In this document: piece by piece, positions 41,356 through 50,467 of the stretch
Numbering within the stretch: the stretch's first letter is position 1
Layout of the letters: every line of letters starts with the position of its first letter
Assembly: GCA_020854265.1 (NCBI GenBank)
Contig: JADZFU010000004.1
Span: forward strand, 310,001 to 374,000
DNA: 64,000 bases
Source: Candidatus Uhrbacteria bacterium
GTDB taxonomy: Bacteria > Patescibacteriota > Patescibacteriia > 2-12-FULL-60-25
Reading direction: 5' to 3'
Notes under the pieces: model-generated
Databases searched by the model: none
The model's input: only the letters and a program-made list of their open reading frames with translations
Told to the model about the DNA's origin: nothing
Made by a program: the position numbers and the translations under genes

Positions 41356-42669
41356 GTGGATACCATTGTCAGCAAGTTCGGCGGGACGTCTATGGCCGGT
41401 GCGCCGCAGATCCGCAAGGTGATGAAGATCATCAACGAGCAACCGGCGCGCAAGTTCGTGGTCGTGTCGGCTCCCGGCAGGCGTACTCCGGCAGACCGCA
41501 AGATCACCGATCTTCTCCTGCTCTGCCACGAGCTGGCAAAGCACGAGGAGAAGTACGACGACGTCTTCGCACGGGTTACGGAACGGTTCACCCAGATCGT
41601 CGAGCAGCTCGGTATCAACTTCGATATCGGGCGCGAGCTCGCCGAGATCAAGCGTCTCATCCATCGGCAGAAGTCCAATGATTTTGCCGCGAGCCGCGGC
41701 GAGTATCTCATGGCCAAGATCATGGCGGCCGCGCTCGGATGGCCGTTCATCGACGCATCGCTCATCGTCCGATTCGATTCGAGCGGGCGCTACGACGATG
41801 TGACGACGAGAAATCTCGCCGCAGGAGAGCTGAAGCGCTACAAGAATGCGGTGATTCCCGGGTTCTACGGGTCGCTGCCGACGGGGGATATCCGTATCTT
41901 CCCGCGCAACTACTCGGATTTCTCCGGCGCGATCATCGCACGCGCGGCCAAGGCCGACGTCTACGAGAATTGGTCGGACCAGCCGGGTTACCGCTCGGCA
42001 CCTCCGGAGTTCGTATCCGGATCCAAGCCGATCCTCACCATGACGCACGAGGAGATGCGCGAGCTCTCGGCCATGGGATCTTCCGTGATCCACCATGACA
42101 CGGTCCTGCCGCTCATGGAGAGCGGCATCCCGATCCATCTGCTCAATACCCACGATCCGATGGACGAGGGGACGCTGATCGTTCCGAAACACAAGCTCGA
42201 GACTCCGCCTCCGCCGGTCACCGGCGTGACCGGCATGAAGGGCTTCAGTATCGTGACGGTCACCAAGACCGGCATGGACAGCGAGGACGGGTTCGCCCGC
42301 AGACTGCTCGAGGCATTCGAGGATCTCCATGTCGGGATGAAGCACTTTCCGACCGGCATGGACGTCATGAGCGTCGTCTGTCCCACCGAGGACATCGAAC
42401 GGTGCCGCAAGGCGCTGGATGAAGCGATCCGCGTGAAGTGCTCTCCCGAGAGCATCGTCGTCGAAGACGGCCTGGCTATTGTGGCTGCTGTCGGACGCGG
42501 CATGAGCAAGCGTCGCGGTACCGCGGCCAAGTTCATGAAGGCGGTCGCCGATGCCGACGTCAATATCCGCCTCATCAGCCAAGGCGGCAGCGAGATGACC
42601 ATCCTCATCGGAGTCGATGAGACCGATCTCACCAAGACCGCGAATGCCGTTTACCGAGCATTCTTCTGA
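41356..42669 (+). CDS. lysC: Aspartate kinase
   Basis: Phosphorylates aspartate, the first step to Lys/Thr/Met. It is 437 residues. The amino-acid-kinase domain has VSKFGGTSMAG at the start, VVVSAPGRRT, a GEYLMAKIMA helix, and GFYGSLPTGDIRIFPRNYSDFSGAIIA for nucleotide/substrate binding. The C-terminal part holds two ACT-like units (GFSIVTVTKTGM and GLAIVAAVGRGM with DADVNIRLISQGGSEM). It starts at GTG with an SD. No asd, dapA, hom or other pathway gene is nearby, which is odd for this kind of genome. GC-rich codons. Confidence 0.93.
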   Translation: MDTIVSKFGGTSMAGAPQIRKVMKIINEQPARKFVVVSAPGRRTPADRKITDLLLLCHELAKHEEKYDDVFARVTERFTQIVEQLGINFDIGRELAEIKRLIHRQKSNDFAASRGEYLMAKIMAAALGWPFIDASLIVRFDSSGRYDDVTTRNLAAGELKRYKNAVIPGFYGSLPTGDIRIFPRNYSDFSGAIIARAAKADVYENWSDQPGYRSAPPEFVSGSKPILTMTHEEMRELSAMGSSVIHHDTVLPLMESGIPIHLLNTHDPMDEGTLIVPKHKLETPPPPVTGVTGMKGFSIVTVTKTGMDSEDGFARRLLEAFEDLHVGMKHFPTGMDVMSVVCPTEDIERCRKALDEAIRVKCSPESIVVEDGLAIVAAVGRGMSKRRGTAAKFMKAVADADVNIRLISQGGSEMTILIGVDETDLTKTANAVYRAFF

Positions 42670-42676
42670 CCAAGAG

Positions 42677-42709
42677 AAAAGCCCTCCCCGTGCTTGGGGA
42701 GGGCTTTTT
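42677..42709. terminator. Bidirectional terminator
   Basis: AAAAGCCCTCCCC and GGGGAGGGCTTTTT with a short loop, between aspartokinase (+) and a small gene (-). Confidence 0.88.
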
Positions 42710-43002
42710 CAGTTGACGGGACGCCAAGCGAGAGGCGGACATCCGCCATCTCGGAGACGAGCGGAGGCCTGGGCGAGCTCCATGACGCTGTTGAAGGCGA
42801 CGTATTCGAGCGGGCCTTTGGGGATCGGACGGCGGACGACCAGGAAGATGTGAGCCTGTACCAGATGGAGCGAATGCCAGACGAAGGACTGGCCTTCGAC
42901 GTCGAAGCGGCCTTCGTCATGCGGCACCAAAGTCAGCATCTGGCTTACGGGAGAGGAAAGGACGGCGGAGGCGATGCGCTGGGCCTGTTCGTTGGTGATC
43001 AA
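42709..43002 (-). CDS. Small unknown protein
   Basis: The protein is 97 residues from a TTG start at 43002, 6 nt after GGAGGT. N-terminal helix (TNEQAQRIASAVLSSP), then strands with SQMLTLVPHDEGRFDVEGQ and HSLHLVQAHIFLVVRRP. No family recognised. GC-rich codons; shares a terminator with aspartokinase and a promoter region with xth. Confidence 0.6.
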   Translation of the reverse strand: MITNEQAQRIASAVLSSPVSQMLTLVPHDEGRFDVEGQSFVWHSLHLVQAHIFLVVRRPIPKGPLEYVAFNSVMELAQASARLRDGGCPPLAWRPVN

Positions 43003-43018
43003 AGGAACCTCCGCGCAG

Positions 43019-43047
43019 AGGGTAGCAGGGTAAGGGACAAGCGTCTA
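43019..43047 (-). promoter_or_regulatory. Possible promoter of the small unknown gene
   Basis: Minus strand: TAGACG (43042-43047), 17 bp, TACCCT (43019-43024). Its -35 overlaps the -10 of xth on the other strand by two bases. Confidence 0.4.
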
Positions 43048-43051
43048 TAAT
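43046..43051 (+). promoter_or_regulatory. -10 box of xth, leaderless
   Basis: A consensus TATAAT ends 7 nt before the ATG at 43059. No -35 match and no Shine-Dalgarno. Confidence 0.6.
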
Positions 43052-43058
43052 CCTGACT

Positions 43059-43838
43059 ATGCCTAAAAAACAGACTTTCACCCTTGTTTCCTGGAATGTA
43101 AACGGAATCAGGGCGGCCGAAAAAAAAGGGTTTTTGGATTGGTTGAAAAAATCAAAACACGACGTGGTATGTCTGCAGGAAACAAAAGCGCATGTCGGGC
43201 AGCTTTCTCCAAAGCTTGTCCATCCGGACGGATACGAGTCGTATTGGAGCAGTGCCGTAAAAAAAGGGTATAGCGGAACTGCCATTTACACCCGTCCGTC
43301 GCCAATTTTTGCAGAAACGACGTTTAGCGACCCGTTTTTGGACGGAGAAGGCAGGATCGTATTATTGGAATACGAAAAATTTTATCTTTTCAATGTCTAT
43401 TTTCCGAATGGAGGAACTGGCGAAGAGCGGTTAAAATTCAAATTGGAATTTTATAAACGTTTCTTGGATTTGATGGAGTCGTACCGCAAAAAGAAGCCGG
43501 TTGTTTTGTGCGGTGACGTGAACACCGCTCATACGGAGATCGACTTGGCGCGTCCCAAAGAAAATGCAAATACGAGCGGGTTTATGCAGATCGAGCGTGA
43601 TTGGGTAGAGAAATATTTGAAAAAAGGATACCTCGATACTTTCCGTCTGTTTGAAAAAGATGGCGGGCATTACACTTGGTGGGATATGAAGTCCGGAGCG
43701 CGCGCACGCAATGTCGGTTGGAGAATCGATTATTTTTTAGTAAGTGAAGAGCTAAAACCCCATGTAAAAAAAGCCTGGATCGATTCCAAGGTCATGGGTT
43801 CGGACCATTGTCCAGTCGGTATTGAGCTTCTCATCTAG
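43059..43838 (+). CDS. xth: Exodeoxyribonuclease III / AP endonuclease
   Basis: The protein is 259 residues of the exonuclease-endonuclease-phosphatase fold. Motifs: SWNVNGIRAA, VVCLQETKAH (metal-binding Glu), YSGTAIYTR, LCGDVNTAHTEIDLA (Asp/Asn), GGHYTWWDM, RIDYFLVS, and the closing GSDHCPVGIEL with the catalytic His. It would nick DNA at abasic sites in base excision repair. Confidence 0.95.
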   Translation: MPKKQTFTLVSWNVNGIRAAEKKGFLDWLKKSKHDVVCLQETKAHVGQLSPKLVHPDGYESYWSSAVKKGYSGTAIYTRPSPIFAETTFSDPFLDGEGRIVLLEYEKFYLFNVYFPNGGTGEERLKFKLEFYKRFLDLMESYRKKKPVVLCGDVNTAHTEIDLARPKENANTSGFMQIERDWVEKYLKKGYLDTFRLFEKDGGHYTWWDMKSGARARNVGWRIDYFLVSEELKPHVKKAWIDSKVMGSDHCPVGIELLI

Positions 43839-43842
43839 CCAT

Positions 43843-44793
43843 ATGTCCTTATTGATCCCGCTTCTATTGCTCGTGGCCGGTTTTGTTTTGTTGGTTTTTG
43901 GTTCGGATTGGCTGGTGGATGGCGCATCGGCTCTCGCAAAGAGACTTCGTGTTTCCGATTTGGTGATCGGACTTACCATAGTGGCGTTTGGAACAAGCGC
44001 ACCTGAGCTGGTGGTGAGCAGCATATCAGCTTGGCAGGGGTCGGCGGATATCGCAATTGCAAACGTGATCGGTTCGAATACATTCAATATCCTCGTGATA
44101 TTAGGTATCGCGGCGATTATTTATCCGCTAACGGTAACGCGTTCGACGATTTGGAAAGAGATTCCGCTTTCGCTTTTAGCTGTATTTGTCGTTGGCTTGA
44201 TCGCGACTCGACGGGTTCTGATTTGGACCGATGCGCTTATCTTACTGTCTTTCTTTTCAATTTTTTTAGTCTACATGCTTGAAATGGCAAAAAGTGCCCG
44301 AGCAGAAGAAAAAGAAGGCATGGCGGATACCCATCTCATGTCCGGCGGCAAAATGGCACTCATGATCATTTGCGGATTGATTGCCTTGGTGTTCGGCGGA
44401 AAAATGGTGGTTGATTCTGCAGTCCAAATCGCGACATGGCTTGGCATCAGCCAGGCGCTCATCGGTCTCACGATCGTGGCGGCGGGTACATCATTACCTG
44501 AGCTGGCGACTTCGGTGCGAGCTGCTATGAAAAAGAAAGATGATATTGCTGTTGGAAATGTCGTCGGTTCGAATATCTTTAATGCATTTTTCATTCTTGG
44601 CGCGAGCGGTTTGATCAGCCCATTGGCTTTTTCGGCAGGTTCAACGGTCGATATAGCTGTTTGTGCCGTAGCAACCTTGCTGCTTTTTGGCGTTATGTTT
44701 ATCGGACGCAAGCATAAGATTGACCGCTGGCAGGGCGTGCTATTCGTACTTCTTTATGTGGCGTATCTTGGGTACTTGATTCAACGAGGATGA
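43843..44793 (+). CDS. Ca2+/Na+ antiporter, CaCA family (YrbG-like)
   Basis: The protein is 316 residues with about ten hydrophobic segments. The two inverted alpha repeats carry GLTIVAFGTSAPELVVS with NVIGSNTFNILVILG, and GLTIVAAGTSLPELATS with NVVGSNIFNAFFILG. These are the cation-binding helices of the family. I use the ATG at 43843; a start at 43822 would overlap xth. It overlaps the next gene by ATGA. Confidence 0.93.
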   Translation: MSLLIPLLLLVAGFVLLVFGSDWLVDGASALAKRLRVSDLVIGLTIVAFGTSAPELVVSSISAWQGSADIAIANVIGSNTFNILVILGIAAIIYPLTVTRSTIWKEIPLSLLAVFVVGLIATRRVLIWTDALILLSFFSIFLVYMLEMAKSARAEEKEGMADTHLMSGGKMALMIICGLIALVFGGKMVVDSAVQIATWLGISQALIGLTIVAAGTSLPELATSVRAAMKKKDDIAVGNVVGSNIFNAFFILGASGLISPLAFSAGSTVDIAVCAVATLLLFGVMFIGRKHKIDRWQGVLFVLLYVAYLGYLIQRG

Positions 44794-45860
44794 GCGGTGA
44801 TTTACGCAATGCCGTTTCGGCATATGTACGAGACCGCCTGGAAGGCGAGTCCCTTTTACGCGAACCCCCAAATAAAAATCTTCAAGCGGTTTTTGTCGTG
44901 CCTGTGTACCGCGAACCAGTTCGCAGGGTTTTGGAGCTATTGACCTCGCTTACAAATATCAGAGGGGATTTTGAAGTGTTGTGCGTCGTTAACAACGGGC
45001 CGGATGATGGAACGGCAGAATTTCATGAAGCAAGAAATGCGAATGCGCTCGTGATGCATCTCCCTTTGTGGAGAAATTCTGACGCGTTTGGATCGATTGT
45101 TCGGTTTCCGGAGTCTGTTTTGAAACAGGCGAGGGATATTCGATCATCAATTCCTGTTTACTTGATAGACAAAAGTTCGAAAGGGCACGAATTGCAAAAG
45201 GGGAATGTCGGTGCGGCACGCGATCGGGGGCTGGCGGAAGCCGCAGCCCGTTTTTTACAGCTTGAACGGAACGGACTCGTAATATTTTTAGATGCGGACG
45301 TCCTCGTCGAGGATCCGGCGTATCTAGAAAAGGCGCTGGAGATTTTTGAGCGGGATCAAAATTTGACCGTGGTAGCCGGCGGAATTGATTACCGTTTTGA
45401 TCCAGATGTTTCGCAATCTCGCGAACGTTTGCAGGAAACGGAGAAGCTTAAACAATATTTGGAAGTGCGCAAATGGGAATTGCTGAACGATTTTTTGCAA
45501 AGCGGGAAAACGGATATTCTCCCGATAGATGCATGCATCGGATCCCAAGTGCTTGCCAGAGTATTCCAAGCGGCGGCGTTTGGCGGATGGCCGCATTCGG
45601 GTTTGGGCGAGGATACGGAATTCGGTGCCCGAGGAGCATGTAAAAAATACGATACACTGCGCGTGAATGCAGCATTGCGTTATCAGCACTGGATGGGCCG
45701 AGAGTTTGATCCGAGCGTTGATCAAGTTATTTTGCCGTTTACTCCCGACGCAATGAGCGAGCTCATACGAAAAGTATCGGCAAGCGAACATGGGAGAGCT
45801 TTGCTTGCGAGACTTGGGGATATCTCGACCTTACTTTACCGTTCGATTTCTGTTCGGTAG
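44790..45860 (+). CDS. Glycosyltransferase, GT-A (family 2-like)
   Basis: The protein is 356 residues and soluble. VFVVPVYREPVRRVLELLTSL opens a GT-A fold, VIFLDADVLVEDP is the DxD-type motif, and GEDTEFGARG fits the later ED acceptor motif. KGNVGAARDRGLAEA resembles the GT2 N-x-G-x2-x-AR block. The acceptor and sugar are unknown. It is coupled to the antiporter gene (ATGA), perhaps only by packing. Confidence 0.8.
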   Translation: MSGDLRNAVSAYVRDRLEGESLLREPPNKNLQAVFVVPVYREPVRRVLELLTSLTNIRGDFEVLCVVNNGPDDGTAEFHEARNANALVMHLPLWRNSDAFGSIVRFPESVLKQARDIRSSIPVYLIDKSSKGHELQKGNVGAARDRGLAEAAARFLQLERNGLVIFLDADVLVEDPAYLEKALEIFERDQNLTVVAGGIDYRFDPDVSQSRERLQETEKLKQYLEVRKWELLNDFLQSGKTDILPIDACIGSQVLARVFQAAAFGGWPHSGLGEDTEFGARGACKKYDTLRVNAALRYQHWMGREFDPSVDQVILPFTPDAMSELIRKVSASEHGRALLARLGDISTLLYRSISVR

Positions 45861-45869
45861 GCTGGTTCC

Positions 45870-47102
45870 ATGGCACAAACATTGTTCGGATACGATGCAG
45901 AAAAGCGTCGAAATCAACTGAAGCCGCTCGCCGACCGCATGCGGCCGGTTTTGCTTGAGGAAGTGGCAGGCCAGCAGCATTTGGTTGGCCCAGGCAAGCC
46001 ACTACGACTGCTTATCGAGCAAGATCAAGTCCCGTCCATGATTTTTTGGGGACCTCCCGGATCGGGCAAAACAACATTGGCACGTATCATTGCTGCCATG
46101 ACCAAGTCCTCCTTTGTCGAATTGTCGGCGGTGATGAGCGGCGTGACGGATATCCGTCTTGCAGTGAAAAATGCGGAAAATGATTTTCAATATCGAAATC
46201 AAAAAACCATACTGTTCATTGACGAGATTCATCGTTTTAACAAAGCGCAGCAAGATGCGCTTTTGCCCTATGTCGAAAACGGAACAATCACGCTTATAGG
46301 GGCAACAACCGAGAACCCCAGCTTCGAAGTCATCTCGGCACTTTTATCAAGAAGCAAGGTTTTTGTTTTCCAAAAGCTTTCGATGGATGACGTGCTCGGC
46401 GTGCTCAAGCGTGCGGCACAAGGGATGACGCCGGATGAAGGCGTTCTTGAATCGCTTGCGAGTATGGCGGATGGCGATGCGCGCCATGCGCTGAATGCGC
46501 TCGAACTCGCCTCCAAGGTCGCAAAAGACGGGCGTATCAGCATGCAGATCTTGAAAGAAGCGCTTCAACGGACGCATCTTCTGTATGACAAGGGAGGGGA
46601 GGAGCATTATAATATTATTTCCGCATTGCACAAATCGATGCGCGGGTCGGATCCGGATGCTTCTTTGTATTGGTTAGGCCGAATGCTCGAGGCTGGAGAC
46701 GATCCTTTGTATGTTGCGCGGCGCATGGTCAGGTTTGCGTCCGAGGATATCGGTTTGGCCGATCCGCAGGCACTCGTGCAGGCGATGGCCGCATATCAGG
46801 CAGCGCACGCACTCGGCATGCCCGAATGCAATGTGCATTTGGCGCAGGCAGCCGTATATTTGGCCTTGGCTCCAAAATCGAATGCACTCTACGAAGCGTA
46901 TGCCGAAGTCGCGTCCGATATCCGCGAACGGCCCAATGATCCTGTCCCGCTGCATATCCGAAATGCGCCGACATCGCTCATGAAAAACTTAGGTTATGGG
47001 AAAGGGTATAAATACAATCCGGATTTTGAAGGACCGGTAGACCAGGACTATCTCCCCGAGGGCTTGAAAGGCAAAACGTATTGGAAACCGAAATTGAGGT
47101 AG
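45870..47102 (+). CDS. rarA: Replication-associated recombination protein RarA (MgsA)
   Basis: An AAA+ ATPase of 410 residues. MRPVLLEEVAGQQHLVG, Walker A GPPGSGKTTLA, Walker B LFIDEIHRFNKAQQDALL and sensor TTENPSFEV. The family C-terminal tetramer domain has HYNIISALHKSMRGSDPDA, EDIGLADPQAL and YLPEGLKGKTYW. It acts at stalled forks. Confidence 0.96.
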   Translation: MAQTLFGYDAEKRRNQLKPLADRMRPVLLEEVAGQQHLVGPGKPLRLLIEQDQVPSMIFWGPPGSGKTTLARIIAAMTKSSFVELSAVMSGVTDIRLAVKNAENDFQYRNQKTILFIDEIHRFNKAQQDALLPYVENGTITLIGATTENPSFEVISALLSRSKVFVFQKLSMDDVLGVLKRAAQGMTPDEGVLESLASMADGDARHALNALELASKVAKDGRISMQILKEALQRTHLLYDKGGEEHYNIISALHKSMRGSDPDASLYWLGRMLEAGDDPLYVARRMVRFASEDIGLADPQALVQAMAAYQAAHALGMPECNVHLAQAAVYLALAPKSNALYEAYAEVASDIRERPNDPVPLHIRNAPTSLMKNLGYGKGYKYNPDFEGPVDQDYLPEGLKGKTYWKPKLR

Positions 47103-47105
47103 AAT
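47100..47105 (+). promoter_or_regulatory. -10 box of the PBP gene, leaderless
   Basis: TAGAAT overlaps the rarA stop codon and ends 7 nt before the ATG at 47113. No SD. Confidence 0.5.
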
Positions 47106-47112
47106 AGCCCGC

Positions 47113-48933
47113 ATGCGGGACTGGCGATCCAAAGACCGTGGGCGTGAACATCCTTCAATGAATGGAAGGTTGGCTTTTTTAAGCCTTATTTTTTGCATAG
47201 GATTATTGATTATCATCGGAAGACTGTTCCAGCTGCAGGTCATTGAAGCCAAAACGTACAAGCTGCTTGCTTCGGATCAGCACGAGGTCCAGGCCCAGCT
47301 TGTACCGAGACGCGGTACGATTTTTCTTCAAGACCGTTATGACCGCGCGTTACATCCCTTCGCAAAAGATAGGGAGGCGTGGCAAGTGCATGTCTTGAAG
47401 CGGCAATTGGAGGATGCGACAACAACTGCAGCGGAGCTGGGAGAAATTTTAGAACTTCCGGCAGATGGTTTGCTTGCCACCATGCTTTCGCCTTCTTCTT
47501 CATATGCTGTTTTGGTCAAAGATGCGACCCTGGAAGAGGCTGAAAAAATTCGTGAAAGGCGTTTGTCCGGAATTGGAGTGAGCCAAGGGTTGGTCCGCGT
47601 ATATCCTGAGGAGGGTCTTGGCGGCCAGTTATTCGGTTTTGTTTCTACGGATGACAATGGAAAGCGCACGGGCAAGTACGGGATAGAAGGCGCATACAAT
47701 GACATTCTGGATGGGGAATACGGTTCATTGTTAATTGAAAAAGATGCTGCGGGACGGCGCGTATCTATTGGAAATACGGATTTTAAACAGGCAGTGCAGG
47801 GGGCCGATATCGTGCTTACGCTTGACCGAACGCTCCAATACGAGGCGTGCCGAAGGATTTCGCAGGCGGTGGCCGAGTTTCAGGCTGATTCCGGCACGGT
47901 CATAGTCATGGATCCGCATACGGGAGCTATTTGGGCGATGTGCTCGGCACCGGATTTTGAACCGGAGAATTATGGCGCGGTAAAATCGCTGTCGGTTTTA
48001 AATAATTCGGCCGTATACGGAGAGTTCGAGCCGGGTTCTATTTTTAAGCCCATTACAATTGCGGCTGGTATAGAGGACGGCAAAATCAATCCGCGTACAA
48101 CCTATGATGATCCTGGCGAGGAAACGATTGATGATTTTACCGTACGTAACTCCACCAAGCTCGCGTATGGCGTGCAGACCATGACGCAAGTATTGGAAAA
48201 ATCCCTCAACCTTGGAACGATTTTCGTTCAGCGCTTGCTCGGGAAAGAGCGTTTCAAATATTTTGTTGAACAATTCGGTTTTGGACAAAAAACCGGAATC
48301 GCAATCGGACCGGAGTCGGACGGCGATATACGGCCTTTGTCGCGCAAAGGAGATATTTTTGCGGCGACTGCTTCTTATGGACAAGGTATTACAGCTACCC
48401 CCATCCAGATGCTTGCAGCGTATGGGGTGCTCGCAAATGGCGGAAAGTTGATGAAGCCGTATGTTATCAAGGAGATTATCCATGAGGATGGACGCCGAGA
48501 AGAGACAAAACCAGAAGTCGTACGTCAAGTAATTAGCGCGCGTACCGCTCGCTTGGTTTCCGGCATGATGGTTACGGTTGTCGAGTCCGGGCATGGAAAA
48601 CGGGCTGCTGTGCCAGGATATTTTGTGGCCGGAAAAACCGGAACGGCCCAGATCCCGAATCCTAACGGCCGCGGCTATCTCCCCGATGCCACCATCGGTT
48701 CTTTTGTCGGTTATGCCCCGAGCGACAATCCGTCATTCGTTATGCTCGTCAAAATCGACAGGCCTCGGACGGTACAGTATGCCGAAGCATCAGCTGCGCC
48801 GGTATTTGGAGATTTAGCAAAATTCATTTTGTCTTCCATGCACGTGGAGACCGAGCGGCCTATTGTGGAGATAAAGCCCGATCCATTGCCGCTTTTACCT
48901 GTTCAGACAAGCACGGCGACGGGCACCCACTAG
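47113..48933 (+). CDS. Class B penicillin-binding protein (FtsI/PBP2-type transpeptidase)
   Basis: The protein is 606 residues. Short cytoplasmic tail, membrane anchor at about 18-40, a pedestal domain, then the transpeptidase domain. Its motifs are SIFK (in EPGSIFKPITIA), SLN (in KSLNLGTIF) and KTG (in AGKTGTAQIPNP), all intact. It cross-links the glycan strands made by the SEDS partner at 6108-7232. Division versus elongation role is not decided by sequence. Confidence 0.95.
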   Translation: MRDWRSKDRGREHPSMNGRLAFLSLIFCIGLLIIIGRLFQLQVIEAKTYKLLASDQHEVQAQLVPRRGTIFLQDRYDRALHPFAKDREAWQVHVLKRQLEDATTTAAELGEILELPADGLLATMLSPSSSYAVLVKDATLEEAEKIRERRLSGIGVSQGLVRVYPEEGLGGQLFGFVSTDDNGKRTGKYGIEGAYNDILDGEYGSLLIEKDAAGRRVSIGNTDFKQAVQGADIVLTLDRTLQYEACRRISQAVAEFQADSGTVIVMDPHTGAIWAMCSAPDFEPENYGAVKSLSVLNNSAVYGEFEPGSIFKPITIAAGIEDGKINPRTTYDDPGEETIDDFTVRNSTKLAYGVQTMTQVLEKSLNLGTIFVQRLLGKERFKYFVEQFGFGQKTGIAIGPESDGDIRPLSRKGDIFAATASYGQGITATPIQMLAAYGVLANGGKLMKPYVIKEIIHEDGRREETKPEVVRQVISARTARLVSGMMVTVVESGHGKRAAVPGYFVAGKTGTAQIPNPNGRGYLPDATIGSFVGYAPSDNPSFVMLVKIDRPRTVQYAEASAAPVFGDLAKFILSSMHVETERPIVEIKPDPLPLLPVQTSTATGTH

Positions 48934-48987
48934 GGTTCCGTCTTGCGTTTCTTGGGCATGTCTGTTTTATTGGAAGTCCACACGACT

Positions 48988-50337
48988 ATGTCGATAAAAA
49001 CCGGACTCCAACATTATCTCGGTCAATGCGCCAAGTCTGTCATAAGACGCGAGCGTCCGTTTATTGTAGGGATAACGGGTTCGGTAGGAAAAAGCAGCGC
49101 CAAACAAATGATTGGTGCGGCGCTACAGGCGGATATTCCGGAGAACCGCGTTCGAGTGCCGGTAGGGAGTTTTAACAATGAGCTCGGATTGCCGCTGACT
49201 ATCTTTGGAGCGACGTATCCACGACGATCGCCGCTGGCTTGGCTCATGCTCCTTACCAAGGCTACGGCTGGCAGATTCGGATTATGGAAAACAGGAATAA
49301 AAACATTTGTGCTCGAGATGGGCGCTGATAAACCGGGCGACATCGAGTATCTTGCTTCTATTGCCCAGCCAGATGTTGCGGTAATTACGGCCGTGACGCC
49401 TGAAGATCCGGATCTAGCGCCTGTCCATTCCGCATTCTATCCGTCTATCGATGCTCTCGCCGAACAAAAATCATTTTTAGTAAAAGCGGTGCGTGAGGGG
49501 GGAGGCGTTGTACTCAATGCGGATGACAAGCGGGTTTTTGCGATGCGTCATCTCACGCATGAGCACGTCACCATGTTTGGCGAAATGGAACAGGCAGAAG
49601 TCCGGATTGTTGAAACGCAAATTGTCATGGAAGACAGGGGAGAGATCAATGTCCCGACAGGAATCCGAACCGTCATTACCGTTTTTGGCCACCGGTACGA
49701 ATTTTATTTTGACGGTGTTTTTGGAAGACCAATTGCTTACGCGGCCGCCGCAGCAATCGGCGTCGTGGCAGAAATGGATATCGCCCAAGACGAGGTCCGA
49801 AATATGCCAGCCCATTTTTTCCCGATGCCCGGCCGCACGAGAATCATTCCTGGCATTAAACATACGACCCTCCTTGATGATACGTATAATTCTTCTCCGG
49901 CCGCGGCTTTATCAGCGCTTCGCGATTTGGGAAAGATGCCGCTTAAGGCGGGGCAGAGGCGCGCGGCATGCCTTGGAGAAATGCGCGAATTGGGCGATGC
50001 ATCCGCAAAATTGCACCGTTTGGTAGGGGCAGAAGCAGCTCGATTAGGCCTTGATTTATTGGTTTGTTGTGGTACATTTTCGTCCGCCATGGCAGAAGGC
50101 GCACTTGCGAACGGAATGAAACCCGAACAGGTGCAAGTTATAGAAGATACTCCGGAAGCCGGATTATTTCTACAGAACTGGCTCAAGCCGGGGGATATCG
50201 TGCTCGCGAAAGCATCGCAAGGAACGATTCATACCACCGGCGTACGCATGGAGCGAGTCATCAAGGAATTGATGGCTGAACCGCTTCGAGCCAAGGAATT
50301 ACTCGTCAGACAAGACGAGGCATGGCAAAGAGCCTAG
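48988..50337 (+). CDS. murF: MurF-like UDP-MurNAc-pentapeptide ligase lacking domain 1
   Basis: The protein is 449 residues from the ATG at 48988 (earlier starts at 48958 or 48943 are possible). The Mur-ligase ATP site GITGSVGKSSAKQMI is at about residue 30, so the usual N-terminal UDP-binding domain of around 80 residues is missing. MGADKPGDIEYL, AVITAVTPEDP, LDDTYNSSPAAALSAL and LGEMRELGDASAKLHR are MurF hallmarks. It would add D-Ala-D-Ala. Downstream is tRNA-Glu. Confidence 0.88.
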   Translation: MSIKTGLQHYLGQCAKSVIRRERPFIVGITGSVGKSSAKQMIGAALQADIPENRVRVPVGSFNNELGLPLTIFGATYPRRSPLAWLMLLTKATAGRFGLWKTGIKTFVLEMGADKPGDIEYLASIAQPDVAVITAVTPEDPDLAPVHSAFYPSIDALAEQKSFLVKAVREGGGVVLNADDKRVFAMRHLTHEHVTMFGEMEQAEVRIVETQIVMEDRGEINVPTGIRTVITVFGHRYEFYFDGVFGRPIAYAAAAAIGVVAEMDIAQDEVRNMPAHFFPMPGRTRIIPGIKHTTLLDDTYNSSPAAALSALRDLGKMPLKAGQRRAACLGEMRELGDASAKLHRLVGAEAARLGLDLLVCCGTFSSAMAEGALANGMKPEQVQVIEDTPEAGLFLQNWLKPGDIVLAKASQGTIHTTGVRMERVIKELMAEPLRAKELLVRQDEAWQRA

Positions 50338-50342
50338 ATCAG

Positions 50343-50417
50343 GGCCCCATCGTCTATCGGCTAGGACAGCGGCTTCTCAAGCCGTTAAGAGGGGTTCGAT
50401 TCCCCTTGGGGCTACCA
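50343..50417 (+). tRNA. tRNA-Glu (CUC)
   Basis: 75 nt. GGCCCCA pairs with TGGGGCT (G1-U72), the discriminator is A and CCA is encoded. The anticodon loop is TTCTCAA, reading GAG. GAG is the preferred Glu codon of the GC-rich gene class in this window. Confidence 0.92.
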
Positions 50418-50420
50418 CGT

Positions 50421-50451
50421 AAAAACCCTCCGGAGTTCCGGAGGGTTTTTG
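50421..50451. terminator. Bidirectional terminator
   Basis: AAAAACCCTCCGG, loop AGTT, CCGGAGGGTTTTT. It serves tRNA-Glu (+) and the STAS-like pair (-). Confidence 0.88.
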
Positions 50452-50467
50452 CATCCGCTTGATGCGG

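Noticed and set aside
41341-42582. A 413-codon open frame on the minus strand opposite aspartokinase
   Set aside because: Same kind of mirror frame, rich in Arg, Asp and His, with no SD or known motif. The plus-strand aspartokinase is unambiguous.
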